From assembly GCA_900545525.1 (NCBI GenBank), contig UQZX01000018.1:1-60651 (forward strand): DNA of 60,651 nucleotides. The letters run 5' to 3'. Each line of letters starts with the position of its first letter. The stretch's first letter is position 1. The stretch is from an uncultured Prevotella sp. Lineage in GTDB: Bacteria; Bacteroidota; Bacteroidia; Bacteroidales; Bacteroidaceae. The notes under the pieces are model-generated. The model had not been told where the DNA came from, did no database searches, and saw only the letters and a program-made list of their open reading frames with translations. Below are positions 51,161-58,932 of the stretch, piece after piece. Position numbers and translations under genes: made by a program.

Positions 51161-53275
51161 ATGAGAAAACTTACATTATTGGTAATGTGCCTCTTCGCGC
51201 TTTTCAAGGCAAGGGCGGACGAAGGCATGTGGACGCTCTATAACCTGCCGGAGGCGGTTTACGGGCAAATGAAAGCAGAAGGCTTCAAGCTCCCTTATGA
51301 TGCGCTTTACAGCGGAAACGACGCAATCATGAAGTCGGTTGTAAACTTCAGCGGCTTCTGCTCGGGCGTTGTCGTGTCGCCCGACGGGCTTGTCTTCACC
51401 AACCACCACTGCGGTTTCGAGGCAATACGCAGCCATTCTACGGTTGAGCACGACTACATGCTCAACGGCTTCTACGCCAAGTCGTATGCCGAGGAGCTGC
51501 CCAACAAGAACATGTTCGTGTCTTTCATGATTAAGCAGGAAGACGTAACGGACCGCCTTTTGGCGCAGGGACTTGACTATAAGGACAACGACGGCAAGGC
51601 GGAGCTTATCGAAAAGCTTCAGAAAGAGCTTGACCTGGAGGCTAAGAAGCAGGACAGCACCTATCATGTGGAGATTGATGCCTTCTATGAGGGCAACAAA
51701 TATTTTGCCACAACATATCAGGCGTTCACCGACCTGCGCCTTGTCTTCACCATACCCAAGTCGATGGGCAAGTTCGGAGGCGAGACCGACAACTGGATGT
51801 GGCCGCGCCAGACATGCGACTTCAGCGTGTTCCGCATCTATGCCGACCCGAAGACCAACGGTCCGGCGGCATATTCGGAAAACAACGTGCCGTATCATCC
51901 CAAGCATTGGGCACCCGTGTCGCTGCAGGGATACAAGGACGGAGACTTTGCCATGACCATGGGATACCCCGGAAGCACCAACCGCTATCTGTCGTCATAC
52001 GGCATAAAGCAGATGCGTGATGCCGAGAATACACCGCGCGCGCAGGTCCGCGGTGTCAAGCAGGATGTCATGATACGCCACATGAGGGCTGATGAGGCTG
52101 TGCGCATAAAGTACGACTCGAAGTACGCACAAAGCTCCAACTACTGGAAAAACTCGCTCGGCATGAACAAATGTATCGATTCCATCGGTATAATAAACCA
52201 GAAACAGCAGTATGAGAAGCTTATACGTGCATATCAGGACAGCACCGGATACCTGAAGGGAAAGCTCGATTTCAGCGTGATGGAGAACCTTTACGGCAGG
52301 CAGTTCGACGTGATGCGCAACCTCTACTACTTCATGGAGACATTCCGCCGCACCAATGAGCTTGCCACACGTGCGATGCGTGTGAACCAGGGAATTGAGG
52401 TGAAAGGACCCAAGAACAAGCCTTCGAAGCAGTATGTGGAGTTCGATGACAACAGCGACACATGGGACGAAGCTCTCGACAAGGAAGTGTATGCCGTGCT
52501 GCTGAAGAACTACCGCGAGCATGTCAATGCCTCTGCGCTGCCCGAGTTCTACAAGACCATAGACGCGCAGTTCGGCGGCGACTATGCCAAATACGTGGAC
52601 TATCTGTGGGCAAACTCAATACTCATGAAGAAAGGAAAGAAGATTTACTTTACAAAGAAGGAGTATAAGAACGACCTCGGCGTGCAGATGGGCATGGACC
52701 TTGTCACGATGTGGGGCGACATGATAGGCAAGATGCGCAGCCTTAACGACTCCATCGGCATTCAGGAAAAATATCTCTGTGCGGCAAAACTGCGCATGGA
52801 GGAGGACATGCCGCATTATTCGGACGCCAACTTCACCATGCGCCTGAGCTACGGACAGGTGGGAGGCTTCACCCTCAACGGTGCTCCCTCGGGATATTAC
52901 ACCACGGCGGAGAGCATCGTGGAGAAGATGAACAAGGCAGACAAGATGATTGACTATGTCGCAGAGCCTATAATGAAAGAGCTTCTCTCGGCACCTTCAT
53001 TCGGCAAGTATCAGGACAAGACCACGGGCAAGATGCAGCTCTGCTTCCTCACCAACAACGACATTACGGGCGGAAACAGCGGCTCGCCGATGTTCAACGG
53101 CAACGGGGAGCTTATCGGACTTGCCTTCGACGGCAACTGGGACAGCCTGTCGAGCGACATCTTCTTCGACCGCACGCTGGCGCGCTGCATAGGTGTGGAC
53201 ATACGCTTCGTGCTCTTCATGATGGACAAGTGGGGACATGCTGACCGCCTGCTGAAAGAGATAAACGCGAAATAG
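51161..53275 (+). CDS. S46 family dipeptidyl-peptidase, DPP7-like
   Basis: A 704-residue exported serine peptidase that removes dipeptides from protein N-termini, important for amino-acid-fermenting Bacteroidales. The signal peptide is MRKLTLLVMCLFALFKARA. The catalytic His is in TNHHCGFEA (His83 or neighbour) and Ser640 in GGNSGSPM. The S1 pocket position 18 residues past the serine is Gly658 (AFDGNW); in the family Gly marks DPP7-like enzymes (hydrophobic P1), and Arg marks DPP11. Length is normal. Confidence 0.95.
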   Translation: MRKLTLLVMCLFALFKARADEGMWTLYNLPEAVYGQMKAEGFKLPYDALYSGNDAIMKSVVNFSGFCSGVVVSPDGLVFTNHHCGFEAIRSHSTVEHDYMLNGFYAKSYAEELPNKNMFVSFMIKQEDVTDRLLAQGLDYKDNDGKAELIEKLQKELDLEAKKQDSTYHVEIDAFYEGNKYFATTYQAFTDLRLVFTIPKSMGKFGGETDNWMWPRQTCDFSVFRIYADPKTNGPAAYSENNVPYHPKHWAPVSLQGYKDGDFAMTMGYPGSTNRYLSSYGIKQMRDAENTPRAQVRGVKQDVMIRHMRADEAVRIKYDSKYAQSSNYWKNSLGMNKCIDSIGIINQKQQYEKLIRAYQDSTGYLKGKLDFSVMENLYGRQFDVMRNLYYFMETFRRTNELATRAMRVNQGIEVKGPKNKPSKQYVEFDDNSDTWDEALDKEVYAVLLKNYREHVNASALPEFYKTIDAQFGGDYAKYVDYLWANSILMKKGKKIYFTKKEYKNDLGVQMGMDLVTMWGDMIGKMRSLNDSIGIQEKYLCAAKLRMEEDMPHYSDANFTMRLSYGQVGGFTLNGAPSGYYTTAESIVEKMNKADKMIDYVAEPIMKELLSAPSFGKYQDKTTGKMQLCFLTNNDITGGNSGSPMFNGNGELIGLAFDGNWDSLSSDIFFDRTLARCIGVDIRFVLFMMDKWGHADRLLKEINAK

Positions 53276-53280
53276 GCATC

Positions 53281-53332
53281 TTTATTGGCTTATAGGGCTT
53301 ATATGATTTATAAGCCTTATAGGTCTTATAAA
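53281..53332. repeat. 9-bp-period array after the S46 peptidase
   Basis: Units ATTGGCTT, ATAGGGCTT, ATATGATTT, ATAAGCCTT, ATAGGTCTT and ATAAAT follow the stop codon directly. Confidence 0.85.
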
Positions 53333-53355
53333 TATTATCTTGCAATTCCTTGAAA

Positions 53356-53456
53356 ATCAAGATGATACCTCCTGGCTTCCAAAAGACCGCCTTTTGCCGT
53401 GCGAAAGGCGGTCTTTTAGGTTGTAAAACACGGTCTTTTGCATGGCAAAAGATGAC
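53356..53456 (+). repeat. modular ~90-bp intergenic element, copy E
   Basis: Leader AATCAAGATGATACCT, then AAAAGACCGCCTTTTGCCG (23-nt unit), AAAGGCGGTCTTTTAGG (21), AAAACACGGTCTTTTGC (22) and a tail AAAAGATGAC. Units 1 and 2 can pair with each other. It points toward the VanX-like gene. Confidence 0.82.
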
Positions 53457-53474
53457 AGATATAAAATTAATTGT

Positions 53475-53482
53475 TATTTTTG
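53475..53482 (+). promoter_or_regulatory. -7 box before the VanX-like gene
   Basis: TATTTTTG lies 18 bp before ATG 53501, just after copy E. The -33 element is not at standard spacing. Confidence 0.5.
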
Positions 53483-53500
53483 CATAGTCAAAACAGCAGT

Positions 53501-54190
53501 ATGACGATTATGAAAAGATACATCTATAACATTTTACTTGCGGCAGTGTGCCTTCTCCCGTCCGTACATGGCTTTGCCCAGAAGACGTCTGCCGCGGCGC
53601 GTGCCATGGAGCGCAAGGGCATGGTGGATGTGAAGACGCTCGACAGCTCCATATTCGTCAGCCTTATGTACGCCCGTGCCGACAACTTTACGGGCACGGT
53701 GCTCTACGGCGACCTGCGCAATGCCTATCTGCATCCAAAGGCTGCCGCCGCGCTTGTCAAGGCGCAGAAAAGGCTGAAGGAGCTGCGTCCGGACCTCAGT
53801 CTGAAGATATACGATGCCGCACGCCCCATGAGCATACAGCAGAAGATGTGGGACAAGGTGAAGAACACGTCCAAGAGTATCTATGTGAGCAACCCGCGCA
53901 ACGGCGGCGGAATGCACAACTACGGGCTGGCGGTGGACATAACCCTGTGTACCCTCAAGGGCGACTCCATACCCATGGGCACCAAGGTGGACCACATGAG
54001 CCGCCTTTCGCACATCACCGATGAGGCCGGGATGGTGGCGCGCGGGCAGATGACGGCTGAGGCGAAGAAGAACCGCGAGCTGTTGAGAGAGGTGATGCGC
54101 TATGCCGGCTTCAAGCCTTTGCGCACCGAGTGGTGGCACTTCAACCTTGTGTCGAGGGCTGTGGCGAGGAAATACTACAAGGCTTTGTAA
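53501..54190 (+). CDS. D-alanyl-D-alanine dipeptidase family protein (M15D, VanX-like)
   Basis: A 229-residue exported zinc peptidase; the signal peptide is IYNILLAAVCLLPSVHGFAQ. The zinc motifs are GMHNYGLAVDIT (SxHxxGxAxD, with Gly for the usual Ser) and EWWHFN (ExxH), and IYDAARPMS supplies the catalytic Arg region. VanX-like enzymes split D-Ala-D-Ala; without a van cluster, the gene more likely serves cell-wall recycling than vancomycin resistance. I use the ATG at 53501; 53510 is also possible. The stop lies in a heptamer array. Confidence 0.92.
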   Translation: MTIMKRYIYNILLAAVCLLPSVHGFAQKTSAAARAMERKGMVDVKTLDSSIFVSLMYARADNFTGTVLYGDLRNAYLHPKAAAALVKAQKRLKELRPDLSLKIYDAARPMSIQQKMWDKVKNTSKSIYVSNPRNGGGMHNYGLAVDITLCTLKGDSIPMGTKVDHMSRLSHITDEAGMVARGQMTAEAKKNRELLREVMRYAGFKPLRTEWWHFNLVSRAVARKYYKAL

Positions 54191-54222
54191 TTTATAATTC
54201 ATAATTAATAATTTATAATGAG
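54187..54222. repeat. 7-bp-period array at the dipeptidase stop
   Basis: TAATTTA, TAATTCA, TAATTAA, TAATTTA and TAATGAG begin at the stop codon. Confidence 0.8.
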
Positions 54223-54355
54223 GTGGATGGAGAATATGGGACTATATGATAATTTACTGATAACAACATGGCGGACAACATACAACAAGTGGAAACTTTA
54301 TAATGCCGTACTGACCTTTCCTCATACCAACGGGCAGTTTACATCCGGCATGCAA
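54223..54355. other. gene-free gap between two heptamer arrays
   Basis: No gene or clear regulatory motif seen. It is bounded on both sides by 7-bp arrays. Confidence 0.5.
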
Positions 54356-54388
54356 TTATAAATTCATAAATTATGAATTATAAATTAG
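54356..54388. repeat. 7-bp-period array containing a start codon
   Basis: AATTATA, AATTCAT, AAATTATG, AATTATA and AATTAGA. The ATG at 54373 and its next codons (MNYKLE) are encoded by the array. Confidence 0.78.
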
Positions 54389-55602
54389 AACCGCTTTTTG
54401 GGGATTTTATCCGTGAACACCGCAACGACGACGTACGCAAACTGGCATTGAAGATTGCCGGGCGTAAGGACATCGACGTGCCTTTCGTCCTCGAACAGAT
54501 TGCCGGATGGCAGAAGGCATGCGAAAAGCTGCCGTCATGGGCGGCGACAGACGGTATCGTATATCCTCCGCATCTGTCCATGGAGCAGTGCTCCGGCGAG
54601 CCTGCCGCGCTCTACAAGGCTGCCGTGGCACGGCGTATATGCGGCTGTGGACCCGACGGCAGGGCACCGTTGCTTGCCGACCTCACCGGCGGTTTCGGCG
54701 TTGACTTCTCGTTTATGTCGCGCTGTTTCGAACGTTCCATATATGTGGAACGCAACGAACGGCTGTCCCTGACGGCACGCCATAACTTCGGCGTGCTGGC
54801 ACTCGGCGGTGCGGAAGCGGTGTGTGCCGACTGCACCGAATACCTGCACGGCATAGACCATGCCACTCTTATATATATGGACCCGGCACGCCGCGATGCC
54901 CGTGGCGGGCGCACCTACGCCATAAGCGACTGCACCCCCGATGTTCTCGGCATGCTTCCCGAACTTGTGGACAAGGCTGACCATGTGATGCTCAAGCTCT
55001 CGCCGATGCTCGACTGGCATGAAGCCGTTGCCTCACTTAATGCCGTTTGCCCCGATGTCGTGAGGGAGATACACGTTGTCTCGGTGCGCAACGAGTGCAA
55101 GGAGCTGCTTTTCGTGCTGTCTTGCCGTAGCTCCGCGCCCGTGGAGATATATTGTTCCAACGGCGGCGATACGTTGCGCTGTACCATGACCGAGGCAATG
55201 GAACCGGCTGTGTTGACAGATATGCCGTACACATCGCTCGTGGGGAAATATCTTTACGAACCCGATGCGGCGGTGATGAAGGCAGGCTGCTTCGGACTGC
55301 TTTGCCGCCGTTATGGTGTGAGGCAGGTGGGTGTGAACAGCCGTCTGTTTGTGTCGGACAGGCTGATTGCGGGCTTCCCCGGACGCAGCTTTGTTGTCTC
55401 CGCCATTTCGTCGATGAACAAAAAGGAGCTGAAAACGGTGCTCGCGGGCGTGGAGAAGGCAAATGTAGCCGTGCGCAATCTTCCCCTCACGGTGGCAGAA
55501 CTGCGCAAGAGGCTGCGTCTCGGAGACGGCGGAGGCGTGTATGTGTTCGGCACCACGTGTGCCTGCGGCACCCGTGCGGTGGCTGTATGCTCGAAGGTGT
55601 GA
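54373..55602 (+). CDS. class I SAM-dependent methyltransferase, PG1098/THUMP-like type
   Basis: A 409-residue RNA-methyltransferase-like protein. An N-terminal helical part (VRKLALKIAGRKDIDVPFVL) comes first, then a SAM-binding domain from about residue 95: motif I ADLTGGFGVDFSF, motif IV IYMDPARRD. A C-terminal THUMP-like domain closes it. This layout is the Bacteroidetes PG1098 family. The substrate is probably an RNA base; none has been shown to my knowledge. Its first residues, MNYKLE, come from a repeat array, so the true start may be unusual. Confidence 0.9.
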   Translation: MNYKLEPLFGDFIREHRNDDVRKLALKIAGRKDIDVPFVLEQIAGWQKACEKLPSWAATDGIVYPPHLSMEQCSGEPAALYKAAVARRICGCGPDGRAPLLADLTGGFGVDFSFMSRCFERSIYVERNERLSLTARHNFGVLALGGAEAVCADCTEYLHGIDHATLIYMDPARRDARGGRTYAISDCTPDVLGMLPELVDKADHVMLKLSPMLDWHEAVASLNAVCPDVVREIHVVSVRNECKELLFVLSCRSSAPVEIYCSNGGDTLRCTMTEAMEPAVLTDMPYTSLVGKYLYEPDAAVMKAGCFGLLCRRYGVRQVGVNSRLFVSDRLIAGFPGRSFVVSAISSMNKKELKTVLAGVEKANVAVRNLPLTVAELRKRLRLGDGGGVYVFGTTCACGTRAVAVCSKV

Positions 55603-55665
55603 GCGGCGCATGCCTGCCCGTAGCTTTCCGCCAATTCCAAATGAAAGTGAAATAAAGTGCTTTTC

Positions 55666-55697
55666 TTTGGTTTTTAGCCCAAATAATATTACTTTTG
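55666..55697 (+). promoter_or_regulatory. promoter of the GNAT-like gene
   Basis: TTTG at 55666-55669, 20 bp, then TACTTTTG at 55690-55697, 34 bp before the ATG at 55732. Confidence 0.78.
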
Positions 55698-55731
55698 TAA
55701 TGTTTTATTACGTAATAAACAGAGGTAAAAG

Positions 55732-56880
55732 ATGCCGTCAGTTAAAATAAGGAAGGTTGAAAGCAAGAGCGATTTAAAGGCTTTCATCAATTTTCACTAT
55801 AGTCTTTACAAGGGTAACAAGTTTGATGTTCCAGCCTTGTTCAGCGACGAGTACAATACTTTGAACAAGGAAAAGAATGCTGCCTTCGAGTTCTGCGAGG
55901 CAGAATATTTCATGGCTTTCGATGAAAATGGAGTGATGAAAGGGCGTGTCGCAGCCATCATAAATCATCGTGCCAACGACAGGTGGCACCGCCGTGACGT
56001 GCGTTTCGGGTGGATTGACTTCGTTGATGACAAGGAAGTGTCCGCCGCTTTGCTAAAGGCTGTTGAGGACTATGGCAGGGAAAAGGGCATGACGGATATT
56101 GTCGGACCGCTCGGGTTTACGGACATGGACCCCGAAGGAATGCTTACATGGGGCTTCGACCAGCTCGGAACAATGCCCACCATATATAATTATCCGTATT
56201 ATCCAGAGCACATCGCTGCTCTTGGAGGCTACGGGAAGGACAACGACTACGTGGAGTTCAAGCTCACGGTGCCGAAGGAAGTGCCGGAGAAATACACCAA
56301 GATAGCGCGCATGATACAGGCACGCTACAACCTGCATGTGCGCAAGCTGACGCGCAAGGACGTCTTTCAGGGAGGCTACGGGCGCAGGATGTTCGACCTG
56401 CTCAATGCCACAGGGAAGGACCTTTACGGATATTCGGAGCTGTCGGAGAGGCAGATAAAGCAGTATATAGACATGTATCTGCCGTTCGTCGACCTCGACC
56501 TGATTACCGTTGTGGAAGACCGCAGCGCCGGAAACAAGATGGTTGGCGTGGGCATAACAATCCCCTCGCTCTCCGTGGCGTTGCAGAAGTGCCGGCGCGG
56601 ACGCCTGCTGCCGTTCGGCTGGTGGCATGTGCTGCGCGCCCTGAAGTTCAACAAGACAAAGGGCGTGGACCTGCTCCTCATGGGCGTACTGCCCGAATAC
56701 AGGGTGAAGGGTGCCAACGCGCTGATGTTTGCCGACCTCATCCCGCGCTATCAGGCACGCGGATTTGAGTGGGGAGAGAGTCAGGTCGAGATGGAGAGCA
56801 ACGAGCACGTGCAGAGCCAGTGGCAGCATCTCGACTACGTGATGCACAAGCGCAGGCGCTGTTACAGAAAGACGTTGTAA
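55732..56880 (+). CDS. GNAT-like acyltransferase, function unknown
   Basis: A 382-residue cytoplasmic protein found widely in Bacteroidetes. The N-terminal part (DLKAFINFHYSLYKGNKFDV) and the C-terminal LLMGVLPEYRVKGANALMF resemble a two-domain GNAT/FemX-like acyltransferase, with the latter as the acyl-CoA binding loop. PLGFTDMDPEGML in the middle is strongly characteristic. No substrate is known. It is 45 bp upstream of parE and could be co-transcribed. Confidence 0.8.
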   Translation: MPSVKIRKVESKSDLKAFINFHYSLYKGNKFDVPALFSDEYNTLNKEKNAAFEFCEAEYFMAFDENGVMKGRVAAIINHRANDRWHRRDVRFGWIDFVDDKEVSAALLKAVEDYGREKGMTDIVGPLGFTDMDPEGMLTWGFDQLGTMPTIYNYPYYPEHIAALGGYGKDNDYVEFKLTVPKEVPEKYTKIARMIQARYNLHVRKLTRKDVFQGGYGRRMFDLLNATGKDLYGYSELSERQIKQYIDMYLPFVDLDLITVVEDRSAGNKMVGVGITIPSLSVALQKCRRGRLLPFGWWHVLRALKFNKTKGVDLLLMGVLPEYRVKGANALMFADLIPRYQARGFEWGESQVEMESNEHVQSQWQHLDYVMHKRRRCYRKTL

Positions 56881-56925
56881 TACGGAAAGGCTGCCCGCAC
56901 GTCATGCCGGGCGTTAATATATGAT

Positions 56926-58920
56926 ATGGAAGAGAACAACAAGAAAAACATAACGGACGACACGAAGGTGCAGGCAGAAGCCTCTAATACCGTGGAATAT
57001 AACGACGACAACATCCGCCACTTGTCGGACATGGAGCATGTGCGCACCCGTCCGGGCATGTACATAGGGCGTCTGGGCGACGGCTCGATGCCCGAAGACG
57101 GCATATATGTGCTCCTGAAGGAGGTCGTGGACAACTCGATAGACGAGTTCCGCATGAATTCGGGCAAGCGGATAGAGATAGATCTCGATGAACATCTGCG
57201 TGTTTCGGTGCGCGACTACGGGCGCGGCATTCCCCAGGGAAAGCTTATCGAGGCGGTGAGCGTGCTCAACACGGGTGGAAAATACGACTCGAAGGCGTTC
57301 AAGAAGAGTGTGGGACTGAACGGAGTGGGCGTCAAGGCGGTCAATGCACTAAGCTCGCGGTTTGAGGTGAGGTCGTATCGCGACGGTCAGGTGCGCACCG
57401 CTAAGTTTGAGAGGGGTGTCCTCGTGTCTGACGTTACGGAGCCGTCCGACGACGAGACGGGAACGTATATCTTCTTCGAGCCGGACGATACGCTGTTCAA
57501 AAACTACTCGTTTCATGACGATTTCATGGAAACGATGCTGCGAAACTACACATACCTCAATACCGGTCTTGCCATAATGTACAACGGCAGGCGCATTCTC
57601 AGCCGCAACGGGCTTGAAGACCTGCTCAACGACACCATGACCAACGACGGAATATATCCCATTATACATCTCAAGGGCGAGGATATAGAGATTGCATTCA
57701 CACACGCCAACCAGTACGGAGAGGAGTACCACTCGTTTGTCAACGGGCAGCACACCACGCAGGGAGGCACCCATCAGAGTGCCTTCAAGGAGCACATAGC
57801 CCGCACGATAAAGGAGTTCTCAGGCAAGAACTTCGAATATGGGGACATAAGAAACGGTCTTGTGGCGGCAATAGCCATAAATGTGGAGGAGCCGATGTTC
57901 GAGAGCCAGACAAAGATAAAGCTCGGCTCGCAGACCATGAGTCCCGACGGCGTGACGGTGAACAAGTATGTAGGCGACTTCATAAAGAACGAGGTGGACA
58001 ACTATCTGCACAAGCATGCCGACGTGGCGGAGGTGATGCTGCAGAAGATACACGACAGCGAGAAGGAACGCAAGGCAATGGCGGGCGTGACGAAGCTTGC
58101 CCGTGAGAGGGCGAAGAAGGCTAACCTGCACAACCGCAAGCTGCGCGACTGCCGCATACACTTCAGCGATGTGAAGAACAACCGCAAGGAGGAGAGCGTC
58201 ATTTTCATAACCGAGGGCGACTCGGCGAGCGGCTCCATCACCAAAAGCCGCGACGTAAACACGCAGGCGGTGTTCTCTCTGAGGGGCAAGCCGCTCAACT
58301 CTTTCGGGCTTACAAAGAAGGTGGTGTACGAGAACGAGGAGTTCAACCTGCTACAGGCTGCGCTCGACATAGAGGACGGGCTTGACTCCCTGAGATACAA
58401 CAAGGTTATTGTGGCTACCGATGCCGATGTCGACGGCATGCACATACGCCTGCTCATAATAACCTTTTTCCTGCAGTTTTTCCCCGAACTTATCAAGAAG
58501 GGGCATGTCTATGTGTTGCAGACGCCGCTCTTCCGCGTGCGCAACAAGCGTACAAAAATAAGGAACAAGAAGACCCTTCAGGACGATGCCGGCAAGGAAA
58601 AGGAGGGCGGAAAGAAGAAGGGCGACTTCATAACGCGCTACTGTTACAGCGAGGAGGAGCGCCTGAATGCCATTTCCGACCTCGGGCCCGACCCCGAGAT
58701 AACGCGCTTTAAAGGTCTTGGAGAGATAAGTCCGGACGAGTTCGTGAATTTTATCGGTCCCGACATGCGCCTTGAACAGGTAACCCTGCACAAGACGGAC
58801 CAGGTGCAGAAGCTGCTCGAATACTACATGGGAAAGAACACTCCGGAGCGTCAGAACTTCATTATAGACAACCTCGTGGTTGAGGAAGACCGTCCGGAAG
58901 AAGACGGGGAAGTGTTCTGA
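56926..58920 (+). CDS. parE: DNA topoisomerase IV subunit B
   Basis: ATPase subunit of the decatenating type II topoisomerase. The GHKL ATP site shows EVVDNSIDEF, YGRGIPQGK and NTGGKYDSKAFKKSVGLNG; the transducer follows; TOPRIM residues are in FITEGDSASGS and ATDADVDGMHIR. At 664 residues, without the ~170-residue insert seen in some gram-negative GyrB, it fits ParE; GyrB cannot be fully excluded from sequence alone. parC is not in the window. Confidence 0.9.
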   Translation: MEENNKKNITDDTKVQAEASNTVEYNDDNIRHLSDMEHVRTRPGMYIGRLGDGSMPEDGIYVLLKEVVDNSIDEFRMNSGKRIEIDLDEHLRVSVRDYGRGIPQGKLIEAVSVLNTGGKYDSKAFKKSVGLNGVGVKAVNALSSRFEVRSYRDGQVRTAKFERGVLVSDVTEPSDDETGTYIFFEPDDTLFKNYSFHDDFMETMLRNYTYLNTGLAIMYNGRRILSRNGLEDLLNDTMTNDGIYPIIHLKGEDIEIAFTHANQYGEEYHSFVNGQHTTQGGTHQSAFKEHIARTIKEFSGKNFEYGDIRNGLVAAIAINVEEPMFESQTKIKLGSQTMSPDGVTVNKYVGDFIKNEVDNYLHKHADVAEVMLQKIHDSEKERKAMAGVTKLARERAKKANLHNRKLRDCRIHFSDVKNNRKEESVIFITEGDSASGSITKSRDVNTQAVFSLRGKPLNSFGLTKKVVYENEEFNLLQAALDIEDGLDSLRYNKVIVATDADVDGMHIRLLIITFFLQFFPELIKKGHVYVLQTPLFRVRNKRTKIRNKKTLQDDAGKEKEGGKKKGDFITRYCYSEEERLNAISDLGPDPEITRFKGLGEISPDEFVNFIGPDMRLEQVTLHKTDQVQKLLEYYMGKNTPERQNFIIDNLVVEEDRPEEDGEVF

Positions 58921-58932
58921 TTATATTTATTT

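Noticed and set aside
53501..54190. Vancomycin-resistance locus
   Set aside because: Only a single VanX-like dipeptidase; no VanH, VanA-type ligase or regulators nearby.
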